A stretch of DNA of 64,000 bases. Source: Hyphomicrobium methylovorum. GTDB taxonomy: Bacteria > Pseudomonadota > Alphaproteobacteria > Rhizobiales > Hyphomicrobiaceae. Under the pieces are notes generated by a model. That model did not search any database, was not told the DNA's origin, and saw only the letters and a list, made by a program, of their open reading frames with translations. Where the stretch lies: the NCBI RefSeq assembly GCF_013626205.1, contig NZ_QHJE01000001.1:992001-1056000 (forward strand), given 5' to 3'. The translations under genes and the position numbers were made by a program. Positions 9,755-18,311 of this stretch are shown piece by piece. Position 1 is the stretch's first letter, and each line of letters begins with the position of its first letter.

Positions 9755-11076
9755 GAGGTGAGCAGGCACCGATTCGCTCGTTTCTCGATCGCGCTCCTAA
9801 ACGGCTAGCGACTGCAATCAACATTATTAAGCAAGAGGGTTGGCAAGCCTTATTGCGTGTTGCAGTGAACCGATTTCTTCTGCCTGGCGTCAGCAAAATT
9901 ACTAAACCACTGTGGTTCTCCAAACTGCGTGCCGCAATTGACAACAGCCCGGCTGATCGACCACCGGTTCTAATCCTTGCGACTTGCGATTATCGCTTTC
10001 CCTATCGGCAACGCTGCCAGCATCTTGCTAAGGCAATAGCTTCGCTAGGGCATGTTGTCGTCTATGGTTCGCCGCTCACCGGTTATGACAGCGTGCTAGG
10101 GTTCTGGAGCGCCTCGGAACGGCTCATCGTAGTAAACTACCGGACACGCTGGCAGGACTTGCTGCCCGGGAACGCCATCGTTTTGGTCATGTCAACGGAC
10201 AACCAACTCGGCACGAATTTTTTGCCAGAAGCGCAGGCACAACAATGGAAGATTATTTATGACTACATTGACGAGATTGATCCGAGGATCAGTCTCGGGC
10301 CTATTTCTGAGAACCACTTAATGGCCCACTCAGACCTTCTTAAAGAGGAAAGCGTTCTGGTTGTATGCGTGGCGCCAAATCTGATGCGAGAAGCGCGGAC
10401 TTATCGGACTAAGAACCTTGCCCTCGTACCTAATGGGGTGGATTGCGCGCACTACAAAACTGTTCGTAACTACAGCGTTCTGCCGCAAGAGATGCGTGCG
10501 ATTGTCGATTTAGCTAAACCCATAGTCGGCTACTTCGGCGCTTTGGCCTGCTGGCTCGACTTTGACCTCGTTTCTAGCGTCGCTCGCGCCCGGCGCGATT
10601 TTAGCTTTGTTCTAATAGGTCCTGACTTCGATGGCTCGCTCGCAAAGTGGAGGCGTGAGAACAGGGCGTTGCCTGAAAACCTTTTTATCCTGCCGCCGTT
10701 TCCCTATCATACACTTCCAAACTTAGCGGTGTGGTTCGATGTCGGCATGATACCGTTTGTGGTCAATAAAATCACGGCGGCCACATCGCCTCTTAAGCTA
10801 TACGAATACTTCGCTCTCCAAATACCAGTCGTATCCTCGCCGTTACCCGATTGCGAAAGATATGCGGATGTTGTCGCGGTTGCTGACGGCTCCGAGAACT
10901 TTGCTCAGGCGGTCGATTCGGCTGTCGCGCGAAGCTCCAACACTGACATCCGGCAGCGCCTTTCCAGCTATGCGGCGAGGAGCGATTGGCAAAGCCGCGC
11001 CAGCGAAATATTGAAGCTATCGACGGGCTTGAAAACAGAATTATGCCGTACGGTTGCGGATCGAGACGCGACGTAG
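9751..11076 (+). CDS. Glycosyltransferase, GT-B fold, family 1/4-like
   Basis: A 441-residue cytoplasmic glycosyltransferase. After a basic N-terminal stretch of about 65 residues it shows an acceptor half (PVLILATCDYRFPYRQRCQH; YDYIDEIDPR near 170) and a donor half (IVGYFGALACWLDFDLV near 255; ATSPLKLYEYFALQIPVVSS near 345-365). The YDYID element and the SPLKLYEY/PLKVYEY element also occur in the second GT4 domain of the preceding giant protein, so the two are probably related by duplication. The start overlaps the preceding stop (ATGA), indicating translational coupling. It is the last gene of the polysaccharide operon visible here. Confidence 0.85.
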   Translation: MRGEQAPIRSFLDRAPKRLATAINIIKQEGWQALLRVAVNRFLLPGVSKITKPLWFSKLRAAIDNSPADRPPVLILATCDYRFPYRQRCQHLAKAIASLGHVVVYGSPLTGYDSVLGFWSASERLIVVNYRTRWQDLLPGNAIVLVMSTDNQLGTNFLPEAQAQQWKIIYDYIDEIDPRISLGPISENHLMAHSDLLKEESVLVVCVAPNLMREARTYRTKNLALVPNGVDCAHYKTVRNYSVLPQEMRAIVDLAKPIVGYFGALACWLDFDLVSSVARARRDFSFVLIGPDFDGSLAKWRRENRALPENLFILPPFPYHTLPNLAVWFDVGMIPFVVNKITAATSPLKLYEYFALQIPVVSSPLPDCERYADVVAVADGSENFAQAVDSAVARSSNTDIRQRLSSYAARSDWQSRASEILKLSTGLKTELCRTVADRDAT

Positions 11077-11244
11077 GGAATCTCGTCCACGAGCGCGCCG
11101 TCGAATAAGAATATTCCCTCCCAGAATTAAGCAGGCATGAGCCCGCCATCGGTTCAAATTGATTTTGCGGCAGTGAGATAGATCTCGTATTTATTGATCA
11201 GTCTTCTTTCGGCCTCCGCTCTTCACATAATGTCCGATCGAGAT

Positions 11245-11682
11245 TTACTTCGGGCAATCGCCGACCCGGCGGCCAGATTGGGTTTCGCGCATGGTCATGT
11301 TCTTGCCTCCCATGCGCATGACGTACCGCCCCTCAAACGCATCAGGTTCGAGCGTATAGACGGCGGAGGCGCGTCCGGCGTCAATTCCATCGCAGATGAT
11401 GTAGAACGTGATCTGCTTATCGCCCTTGACGACGTTCTTCACTGGGCAGTGGGCAAGTTGGATGTTGTCCGTCAGCAAAAAGAATCCGTGCGCATGATCT
11501 GGCGTGTCGGCACGAACGCAGATCTCAGTCGTCTTGCGCGCATTGAGGTCCTCGGTCTGGCCCATGTCGAGCATCACCGACACTTTGTAGAGGCCATCCT
11601 GCAGGCTGTCCGCCCAAGCGCCTTGCGCCCATAATGGAGACGCGCCGATTACCAGGAGCAGAAAACGTCGAGCTGCCGTCAT
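11245..11682 (-). CDS. Secreted DUF3617-type protein
   Basis: A 145-residue protein with a signal peptide (about residues 1-25, ending near AQGAWA-DS). The mature part begins with a DGLYKVSVMLDM-like strand, has three to four cysteines, and ends with MRMGGKNMTMRETQSGRRVGDC. That tail, with MGGKNM and a terminal Cys, resembles DUF3617 periplasmic proteins, whose function is unknown. A ribosome binding site (GGAGAATCAC) precedes the ATG. A paralogue with the same tail is encoded divergently at 11886-12314. The lower-case family name is a motif-based call, not a search result. Confidence 0.7.
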   Translation of the reverse strand: MTAARRFLLLVIGASPLWAQGAWADSLQDGLYKVSVMLDMGQTEDLNARKTTEICVRADTPDHAHGFFLLTDNIQLAHCPVKNVVKGDKQITFYIICDGIDAGRASAVYTLEPDAFEGRYVMRMGGKNMTMRETQSGRRVGDCPK

Positions 11683-11885
11683 GTGATTCTCCGATGGTTT
11701 TCTCCAACGAAGCGGTTGCGCGACGATTGTTGGCTATCCGTTTCTTGCCGTCGAATTTTCTTACTTCTCCAGGGGCTCGGCGACGAGCGATGGACGTTGG
11801 CCTTCCGAATTCAAAAGCAAGAAACGGGTCGCAGCGCCCCGTCTGACATGGTGAAAGCTGATGCGCGCAGCAGGGAGGAATACGC

Positions 11886-12314
11886 ATGCGCTTTCTACAT
11901 CTCATGACGTTGCTCGTCATTCCCGCTGCGGCAAGCGCGGAAGACGCCGTTCTGCAGCCCGGCGAATATGAAGTGCAGATGCGCCTGGAGCTTCCGCACG
12001 TCGAGGATATGGGCGTGCAAAAGACTGCCAAAGTCTGCATCACGGGTGGCGACACGCACGGCATTGTCGTGCTGAGCGAAAACAATCCGTTGGCGCGGTG
12101 TCCCGCCTCTAATGTCAAACTGTTGGATCAGACTCTGAGCTTCGACCTCGTCTGCGAGGGGCACAATCAAGCGGTCGCGTGGGCCAAGTTCCAGCTTTGG
12201 CCCGATCGTTTCTCGGGCGTGTTCGATATGAAGATGGGCGGTAAGAACATGACCATGAGCGAACGGCAAACCGGCAAGCGCGTCGGCGTCTGTAAGGACC
12301 CGCCGCATTCTTGA
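11886..12314 (+). CDS. Secreted DUF3617-type protein, paralogue of the divergent gene
   Basis: A 142-residue protein with a signal peptide (residues 1-19, ...AAASA-ED). It shares with its divergent neighbour the layout 'x-GEYEVQMRLEL... KVCI ... CPASNVKL ... MKMGGKNMTMSERQTGKRVGVC', so the pair clearly arose by duplication. It has a strong ribosome binding site (GGAGG seven bases before ATG). It is followed by the 2OG-oxygenase gene after 45 bases and may be co-transcribed with it. Role unknown; periplasmic location inferred from the signal peptide. Confidence 0.7.
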   Translation: MRFLHLMTLLVIPAAASAEDAVLQPGEYEVQMRLELPHVEDMGVQKTAKVCITGGDTHGIVVLSENNPLARCPASNVKLLDQTLSFDLVCEGHNQAVAWAKFQLWPDRFSGVFDMKMGGKNMTMSERQTGKRVGVCKDPPHS

Positions 12315-12359
12315 AAGAGCGGGCCTGTTGGACCGCAAGGCAGAAGCCGGAGACAACCG

Positions 12360-13088
12360 ATGAGACAAGCCGCTGCCCTGGAGACAACGCCGTCGTTTTC
12401 GCCGAACGTCGATTGGTCAGATGTTGCAGCCAGTCTCGACGCGAAGGGCTTCGCAGTCATGCCGGGGCTGCTGACGGCGAAGACCTGCACGGCAATTGCC
12501 GGCATGTATCCTGAGGACGCGTCATTCCGCAGTCGTATCGTCATGGCGCGGCACGGCTTCGGCAAAGGAGAATACAAATACTTTGCCTATCCGTTGCCTG
12601 AGCCCATCGGGACGTTGCGCACGGCGCTCTATCCGGAGCTCGCCCGCATCGCCAACCGCTGGAACATGGAAATGGGCATCGACGTGCAATATCCGAAGGC
12701 GCACGCCGAATTCCTCAAACGTTGCCACGATGCGGGACAGACGAGGCCGACGCCGCTTCTCCTGCAATATGTTGCGGGCGACTACAATTGTCTGCATCAG
12801 GACCTCTATGGGGATCATGTCTTCCCGCTTCAGGTTGCGATCCTGCTATCCGAGCCCGAACGTGATTTCACCGGCGGCGAGTTCGTGCTGACCGAGCAAC
12901 GGCCGCGCATGCAATCGCGCGCCGCCGTCGTGGGGCTGCGGCAAGGAGATGGCGTTGTGTTTGCGGTTCATCATCGTCCCGTCCGCGGCACACGCGGGGT
13001 CTATCGCGTCAACCTTCGTCACGGCGTCAGCGAGATTCTAAGCGGCCGCCGTCACACGCTTGGCATCATCTTCCACGACGCAACATGA
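12360..13088 (+). CDS. 2OG-Fe(II) oxygenase superfamily protein
   Basis: A 242-residue predicted non-haem iron, 2-oxoglutarate-dependent oxygenase. The iron-binding triad looks intact: HQD at residues 146-148 (YNCLHQDLYGD), a distal His at about 203-204 (VFAVHHRPVRGTRG), and a following Arg in VYRVNLRHG that would bind 2-oxoglutarate. The FTGGEFVLTEQRPRMQSR segment is typical of prolyl-hydroxylase/AlkB-like folds. The next gene, 15 bases downstream, is an alkylguanine-DNA methyltransferase, which suggests a role in alkylation damage repair; that link is contextual. Start chosen at ATG 12360 with GGAG upstream. Not AlkB itself by sequence. Confidence 0.78.
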   Translation: MRQAAALETTPSFSPNVDWSDVAASLDAKGFAVMPGLLTAKTCTAIAGMYPEDASFRSRIVMARHGFGKGEYKYFAYPLPEPIGTLRTALYPELARIANRWNMEMGIDVQYPKAHAEFLKRCHDAGQTRPTPLLLQYVAGDYNCLHQDLYGDHVFPLQVAILLSEPERDFTGGEFVLTEQRPRMQSRAAVVGLRQGDGVVFAVHHRPVRGTRGVYRVNLRHGVSEILSGRRHTLGIIFHDAT

Positions 13089-13103
13089 GTTGAGACCTCG
13101 CCG

Positions 13104-13700
13104 ATGGCGCACGCCGATCCGCTCTTTGACGACCACCAGGAAAATCGGGCGATGGACCGCGAAGATACGGCTGATGTATTGACGTCTATGAACTCATATA
13201 GCCTCGTGCCGTCTCCTGTCAGGGAGCTGAAGCTGGTGGCGAGTCCTTATGGACTCGTTGCGATCCTGTGGCCGCAGGACAATCCCAAGCGGGTGATGCT
13301 TGATGAGCAGACATTCGATCCGGATCATCCGATCCTGCGCGCGACAACGGTGCAACTAGCAGAATATTTTGCCCGCACGCGAACTGCCTTCGACATACCC
13401 CTCGCGCCTAGAGGTACCGAGTTTCAGCGCAAGGTTTGGCAGGCGTTGACGCGCATTCCCTATGGCGAAACGCGCAGTTATGGAGATCTCGCCAGGGAGG
13501 TCGGCGTGCCGAACGGTGCGCGGGCCGTGGGGGCAGCAAACGGGCGCAATCCGATCTCGATCATTGTGCCTTGCCATCGCGCCATCGGCGGCAATGGCGC
13601 GTTGACGGGGTTCGCCGGTGGCCTCGATGCGAAGCGCTTTCTGCTTGCATTGGAGGGTGGGGCTGAGCTCGAGCAATCGCAGGCCGAACTCCCACTTTAA
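13104..13700 (+). CDS. ogt: Methylated-DNA--protein-cysteine S-methyltransferase
   Basis: Suicide repair enzyme that takes the alkyl group of O6-alkylguanine onto its own cysteine. The 198-residue frame contains the diagnostic C-terminal domain: FQRKVWQALTRIPYGETRSYGDLA, the GARAVGAANGRNP helix and the active-site motif IVPCHR with Cys at residue 157 (counted from 13104), followed by GFAGGLDAKRFLLALE. There is no N-terminal Ada regulatory domain. ATG at 13152 has a better ribosome binding site (AGGA) and may be the true start. Likely co-transcribed with the upstream 2OG-oxygenase, forming a small repair unit. Confidence 0.92.
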   Translation: MAHADPLFDDHQENRAMDREDTADVLTSMNSYSLVPSPVRELKLVASPYGLVAILWPQDNPKRVMLDEQTFDPDHPILRATTVQLAEYFARTRTAFDIPLAPRGTEFQRKVWQALTRIPYGETRSYGDLAREVGVPNGARAVGAANGRNPISIIVPCHRAIGGNGALTGFAGGLDAKRFLLALEGGAELEQSQAELPL

Positions 13701-13858
13701 CCGGGACGAGCACATCGATCCGAACCGCTTTGATCGACCAAGTAGTCGCTCGCCTGTAGCGACTGATACTCGTCGATTGTCCACCTGGAGCCTAATGGCC
13801 TAGGCTTGAGCAATCGCGGCGCGCCGAGTCCTTCCAGGCTTTTTGTCCTCCCACAAGG

Positions 13859-13903
13859 GCTTTGCATGTTAAAAGCCGCATCACTTTTTTAACAAAGCAA
13901 AGC
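13859..13903 (+). promoter_or_regulatory. Hairpin in the cstA leader next to the start codon
   Basis: GCTTTGC (13859-13865) pairs with GCAAAGC (13897-13903) and TGTTAAAA (13867-13874) pairs with TTTTAACA (13887-13894), separated by a small internal bulge: 15 base pairs and a 12-base loop. It ends 12 bases before the cstA ATG at 13916, where no strong Shine-Dalgarno is seen. It could act in translation control or be a protein-binding palindrome. The T-run is inside the stem, so it is not a standard terminator. Confidence 0.5.
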
Positions 13904-13915
13904 TGAGCGTTACCC

Positions 13916-15967
13916 ATGCAGAGCATTCGAGCCTACGTGCTGTGGTCCGCGGTCGCCGTCACTGGCGCGGTATCACTTGGAGTGGTCGCGCTATCGCGGG
14001 GCGAGACGATCAACGCCGCCTGGCTCGTGACGGCTGCAATATGCACCTATTTTCTCGCTTACCGCTTCTACGCCCTGTTTATCGCGGAGCGGGTGTTAAA
14101 GCTCGATGGCAACCGGCTGACGCCAGCGCGCCGCTTTAACGACGGCCTCGACTATTGTCCGACGAATAAGACTGTTCTGTTCGGCCACCACTTCGCTGCG
14201 ATCGCGGGGGCTGGTCCTCTCGTCGGGCCGGTGCTCGCCGCGCAGATGGGGTATCTGCCCGGAACGCTGTGGCTGATCATCGGTGTCGTCTTCGCTGGCG
14301 CCGTGCAGGACTTCATCGTTCTCTGGGCATCCACACGCCGCGACGGACGCTCAATGGGCGACATGATCCGCTCCGAGATTGGCGAGTTCGCCGGTACGGT
14401 CGCCATGGTCGGCGTGCTCTTGATTATGGTCATCCTGCTTGCCGTGCTGGCGCTCGTCGTCGTCAAGGCGCTGAAGCAAAGCCCATGGGCGACGTTCACG
14501 GTTTTCATGACCATTCCGACCGGGATTCTGATGGGCGTCTGGGGGCGCTATATCCGGCCCGGCCGCGTTGGCGAGATGTCGCTGATCGGCCTCGTACTAC
14601 TGATGGCCTCGCTCATTTACGGGCGCCACGTCGCGGAAGACCCGGTGCTCGGGCCGATGTTCGATTTCACGGGCGAACAACTGTCGATCATGCTGATCGG
14701 TTATGGTTTTGTCGCGTCCGTGCTGCCGGTTTGGATGCTGCTGGCGCCGCGCGATTACCTTTCGACGTTCCTGAAGATTGGAACCATCGCCGGTCTCGCG
14801 CTCGGAATCTTTTTTGTGCTGCCTGATCTTAAAATGCCCGCGGTGACGAAATTTATCGACGGTACTGGTCCGGTGTTCTCCGGCAGCCTCTTTCCATTTC
14901 TTTTCATCACCATCGCATGTGGCGCGATTTCAGGATTTCACGCGCTCGTCTCGTCGGGAACGACACCGAAGATGCTCGACAACGAGATCAACGCGCGATT
15001 CATCGGCTATGGCGGCATGTTGATGGAGAGCTTCGTTGCGATCATGGCTCTGGTCGCAGCGACAGCGATCGACCCTGGACTTTACTTCGCACTCAACAGT
15101 CCAGCAGCGTTGATCGGCAACACGCCGGAGTCGGCGGCGGCTGTGATTTCCGGCTGGGGATTTGCCATCACGCCGGAGATGCTTAAGGACGCTGCAAAAG
15201 ATGTCGGCGAGGCGACGATCCTGTCGCGTACCGGTGGCGCACCGACTCTCGCCGTCGGCATGGCGGAAATCCTTTCGAGCGCGGTCGGCGGCAAAGCGAT
15301 GATGGCCTTCTGGTATCATTTCGCAATTCTGTTCGAGGCGCTTTTCATTCTCACAACCGTCGACGCGGGAACGCGGGTGGCGCGCTTCATGATTCAGGAT
15401 CTCATCGGATCGTTCAGCCCACGCTTCAAAGATACGCGCTCCTGGACCGCTAACGTCGTCGCGACGGGCATCGCGGTGTCAGGGTGGGGGTATTTCCTTT
15501 ATCAGGGCGTTGTCGATCCGCTCGGCGGCATCAATACGCTTTGGCCGCTGTTCGGGATCGCCAATCAGATGCTCGCGTGCATCGCGCTCATTCTTTGCAC
15601 CGTCATCCTGTTCAAGATGAAGCGGCAGCGCTACGCGTGGGTGACAATCATTCCGGCGTTTTGGGTTGCATTGTGCACGCTGACGGCCGGATGGCTGAAG
15701 ATTTTCAGCTCCGATCCGGCAATCGGCTTTCTTGCGCATGCCGAGAAGTTCGGCACGGCATTGAGTGCCGGACAGTTGATCGCCCCCGCGAAGACGCTGG
15801 AGGACATGAGCCGGATCGTGTTCAACGATCACGTCAACGCGACGATGACCGCGCTTTTGATCGGGCTCGTCGTCGCGATGATCGGATTTGGTATTTCGGC
15901 GATCGTCAAAGCGCTTTCCAACCCCACGGTCACGGCGCGCGAAGCCGTGATGGTTGCTGCGGAGTGA
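13916..15967 (+). CDS. cstA: Carbon starvation protein A (CstA), pyruvate/peptide transporter family
   Basis: A 683-residue inner-membrane protein with about 16-18 hydrophobic segments. Family motifs include the N-terminal AYRFYALFIAERVLKLD, TPARRFNDGLDYCPTNK, LFGHHFAAIAGAGPLVGPVLAAQMGYLPG, and the central FHALVSSGTTPKMLDNE. CstA members take up pyruvate or peptides under carbon limitation. The gene directly downstream encodes the small partner YbdD, as in enterobacteria. Start is the ATG after the leader hairpin. Substrate in this organism is not shown by sequence. Confidence 0.95.
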   Translation: MQSIRAYVLWSAVAVTGAVSLGVVALSRGETINAAWLVTAAICTYFLAYRFYALFIAERVLKLDGNRLTPARRFNDGLDYCPTNKTVLFGHHFAAIAGAGPLVGPVLAAQMGYLPGTLWLIIGVVFAGAVQDFIVLWASTRRDGRSMGDMIRSEIGEFAGTVAMVGVLLIMVILLAVLALVVVKALKQSPWATFTVFMTIPTGILMGVWGRYIRPGRVGEMSLIGLVLLMASLIYGRHVAEDPVLGPMFDFTGEQLSIMLIGYGFVASVLPVWMLLAPRDYLSTFLKIGTIAGLALGIFFVLPDLKMPAVTKFIDGTGPVFSGSLFPFLFITIACGAISGFHALVSSGTTPKMLDNEINARFIGYGGMLMESFVAIMALVAATAIDPGLYFALNSPAALIGNTPESAAAVISGWGFAITPEMLKDAAKDVGEATILSRTGGAPTLAVGMAEILSSAVGGKAMMAFWYHFAILFEALFILTTVDAGTRVARFMIQDLIGSFSPRFKDTRSWTANVVATGIAVSGWGYFLYQGVVDPLGGINTLWPLFGIANQMLACIALILCTVILFKMKRQRYAWVTIIPAFWVALCTLTAGWLKIFSSDPAIGFLAHAEKFGTALSAGQLIAPAKTLEDMSRIVFNDHVNATMTALLIGLVVAMIGFGISAIVKALSNPTVTAREAVMVAAE

Positions 15968-15972
15968 TGGTG

Positions 15973-16203
15973 ATGAGCAAGCCCAATTCCTCCTCCGGCA
16001 TCTCCACGAGCCTGTTGCTCTGGGGCAAGGATATCGTCCAGACCGCGCGACTGATGATCGGCCTGCCGGACTATGATGGCTATGTTCGGCACCGTCAGGA
16101 AGCTCATCCTGGGGAACCGGTTATGTCGTACGAGGAATTCTTCCGCGAGCGGCAGGCCAATCGCTATGGGGAAGGCACGGGCAAAATCAGCCGCTGCTGT
16201 TGA
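15973..16203 (+). CDS. ybdD: YbdD/YjiX family small protein (CstA partner)
   Basis: A 76-residue protein (MSKPNSSSGI...) with the family segments MIGLPDYDGYVRHRQEAHPG, VMSYEEFFRERQANRYG and the C-terminal SRCC close to the usual RCC ending. YbdD-type proteins are encoded after cstA/btsT-type carriers and are needed for their transport activity. The gene starts five bases after the cstA stop; GGAG at 15961-15964 is well placed for ATG 15973, while ATG 15967 would overlap the cstA stop. Certain assignment from size, motif and position. Confidence 0.88.
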   Translation: MSKPNSSSGISTSLLLWGKDIVQTARLMIGLPDYDGYVRHRQEAHPGEPVMSYEEFFRERQANRYGEGTGKISRCC

Positions 16204-16219
16204 GCTGGCCTGCGTGACT

Positions 16220-16340
16220 GCTGGCAACTTCCTTCGTCGAGCCGGCCGAAGCCTCCCTTGGGCGCTGGCAACTCTCCTTTGTCAAGCCGGCCGAAGTCTC
16301 CCTTGGCGCTGGCGACTCTCCTTCGTCGAGCCGGCCGCCA
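16220..16340. repeat. Tandem repeat, 44-base period, about 2.7 copies
   Basis: Three consecutive units begin with GCTGGC at 16220, 16264 and 16308. Each carries the core CCGGCCGAAG or a close variant and a CTCCCTTGG segment; the third is incomplete. The period is not a multiple of three, which argues against coding use. It lies between ybdD and uup, inside a stretch that could be read in frame with uup but has no reason to be translated. Confidence 0.75.
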
Positions 16341-16414
16341 GCGCTGAGGCCAGCGCTGTTATAGCTGAGGGAGATGGGATTGCGTCTCGCGTCCGTCACG
16401 GCTACGAGGGCCGC

Positions 16415-18232
16415 ATGGCACCTCCTCTCATTACCCTCAAAGATATCCAGCTGACTTTCGGCGGTACGCCGCTTCTCGAAAGCGCGGAACTGACAGTCGC
16501 AGCCGGCGATCGCATCTGCCTTGTCGGCCGAAACGGTTCAGGCAAATCGACGCTGCTTAAAATCGCTGCCGGGTTTTTGGAGCCGGATCACGGTGAACGC
16601 TTTCAGCATCCCAATGCAAGCGTGCGCTATCTGGCTCAGGAAGCGGACTTCAGTGACTTCGCGACCGTTCGCGATTACGTCGTCGCGGGGCTCGGGCCGA
16701 CCGACGACCATTACGCTGCCGATTATATGATCAGCGACCTTGGTCTCAACGGTACCGACGACCCGGAGCGGCTTTCGGGTGGCGAAGCGCGCCGGGCCGC
16801 TTTGGCGCGCGCGCTGGCTGCGAGGCCCGACGTGCTGCTGCTCGACGAACCGACAAACCATCTCGACCTCACCGCGATCGAATGGCTGGAGAACCATCTC
16901 AAGTCCACGCGGTCGGCATTGCTTTTGATCAGCCATGATCGTCGCTTCCTCGAAACGCTTTCGCGCTCGACGGTTTGGCTCGATCGCGGCCGGACGCGAC
17001 GTCTCGAAGAGAGCTTTGCTTCGTTTGAAGACTGGCGCGACAAGGTGCTCGAAGAGGAAGAACTCGAGCGTCACAAACTCGACCGGAAAATCGTTCGCGA
17101 AGACCAATGGATGCACGGCGGCGTTACCGGCCGTCGCAAGCGCAACGTGCGGCGCGTTCGCGAACTGCGCGCGATGCGGCAAGAGGTGCGCGATCAGCGC
17201 CACTCCGTCGGCAGCGTGCGCCTCGACGTGGCGGAAGGCAGCCAGTCCGGCAAACTGATTGTCGAGACGAAAAATCTTTCCAAAGGATACGGCGAGACGG
17301 ACCTTATCTCCGGCCTCAATCTGAAGATCATGCGCGGTGACCGCCTTGGCGTGATCGGTCCCAACGGCGTCGGGAAAACGACACTGCTCAAATTGCTGAC
17401 CGGGCAGATTGAGCCCGACAGCGGCACCATTCGCCATGGCGCAAGCCTTGAGGTCGTGACGCTCGATCAGCGGCGCGATGAGCTTGATCCCAACTGGACC
17501 GTATCGGATGCGCTGACGGGCGGGCGCGGCGATCAGGTCGTCATCAACGGAAAGGCTCGTCACGTCGCGAGCTACATGAAGGATTTTCTGTTCCTGCCGG
17601 AGCAGCGCCTATCACCCATCCGCGTCCTTTCTGGCGGAGAGCGGGCCCGGCTCATGCTCGCGCGTGCGCTGGCAAAACCATCGAACGTCTTGGTGCTCGA
17701 CGAGCCGACGAACGATCTCGATCTCGAAACGCTCGACCTTCTGCAGGAGCTGCTATTCGATTATCCGGGCACACTTCTGCTCGTCAGCCACGATCGCGAT
17801 TTTCTCGACCGCATCGTTACGAGTGTCATCGCGCCGACCGGAAATGGCGAATGGACCGAATATGCGGGTGGCTATTCCGATATGCTGGCCCAGCGCAAAG
17901 GCGAGGAATTGACGAAGCGGCGCAAGACCGAAGCGGATTCGTCCGATAGGAAAGCCGCGACCGCGCCGTCCGAGCCGTCTCGCGGCGCGTCCAAAGGAAA
18001 GCTTTCATTTAAGGAAAAGCACGCGCTCGAAACGCTTCCTGGTGAAATTGCGAAACTCGAAGCTGAAATCGGGGCGCTCAGCAAGAAGCTGGGAGACGCC
18101 GAATTGTTCACGCGCGACCGGGCTCAGTTCGACGCTGCAAGCGCGCGTATCGCAGAGGCGCAGCAGCGGCTCGAGGATGCCGAAACGCGATGGCTGGAGC
18201 TTGAAGAAAAGCGCGCCGCACAAGTGGGTTGA
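16415..18232 (+). CDS. uup: ABC-F family ATPase, Uup type
   Basis: A 605-residue cytoplasmic protein with two nucleotide-binding domains and no membrane part. Domain 1: Walker A GRNGSGKST (about residue 34-42), signature LSGGEARR, Walker B VLLLDEPTNHLD. Domain 2: Walker A GPNGVGKTT, signature LSGGERARL, Walker B VLVLDEPTNDLD. A charged C-terminal coiled coil (about 525-600) is the mark of Uup within ABC-F; it binds DNA or structured RNA in known members. ABC-F proteins act on the ribosome and Uup affects transposon excision. The start at ATG 16415 follows GAGGGCCGC; the frame is open further upstream through the tandem repeats, but that part is not protein-like. Confidence 0.9.
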   Translation: MAPPLITLKDIQLTFGGTPLLESAELTVAAGDRICLVGRNGSGKSTLLKIAAGFLEPDHGERFQHPNASVRYLAQEADFSDFATVRDYVVAGLGPTDDHYAADYMISDLGLNGTDDPERLSGGEARRAALARALAARPDVLLLDEPTNHLDLTAIEWLENHLKSTRSALLLISHDRRFLETLSRSTVWLDRGRTRRLEESFASFEDWRDKVLEEEELERHKLDRKIVREDQWMHGGVTGRRKRNVRRVRELRAMRQEVRDQRHSVGSVRLDVAEGSQSGKLIVETKNLSKGYGETDLISGLNLKIMRGDRLGVIGPNGVGKTTLLKLLTGQIEPDSGTIRHGASLEVVTLDQRRDELDPNWTVSDALTGGRGDQVVINGKARHVASYMKDFLFLPEQRLSPIRVLSGGERARLMLARALAKPSNVLVLDEPTNDLDLETLDLLQELLFDYPGTLLLVSHDRDFLDRIVTSVIAPTGNGEWTEYAGGYSDMLAQRKGEELTKRRKTEADSSDRKAATAPSEPSRGASKGKLSFKEKHALETLPGEIAKLEAEIGALSKKLGDAELFTRDRAQFDAASARIAEAQQRLEDAETRWLELEEKRAAQVG

Positions 18233-18249
18233 CGTGCGTCGCATTAAAA

Positions 18250-18279
18250 AAGCGATGGCTGATCTCTCAGCCATCGCTT
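18250..18279 (-). terminator. Rho-independent terminator of pqqA
   Basis: A perfect 13-base-pair stem (18250-18262 with 18267-18279) and a four-base loop. Read on the minus strand the stem runs into a TTTTTT tract, as expected for a terminator 33 bases after the pqqA stop. It may also stop transcription from uup on the plus strand, where the T-tract is missing. Confidence 0.75.
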
Positions 18280-18311
18280 GAAGTTCGACCTAAACGGCCA
18301 ACCTCTTCTTA

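Noticed and set aside
16073-16414. In-frame 5' extension of uup through the tandem repeats
   Set aside because: It overlaps ybdD, covers repeats with a 44-base period, and has no family similarity; ATG 16415 has a ribosome site and starts the usual ABC-F N-terminus.
16538-17563. Long minus-strand frame opposite uup
   Set aside because: It is a shadow of the GC-rich uup gene; the plus strand has full ABC-F motifs.
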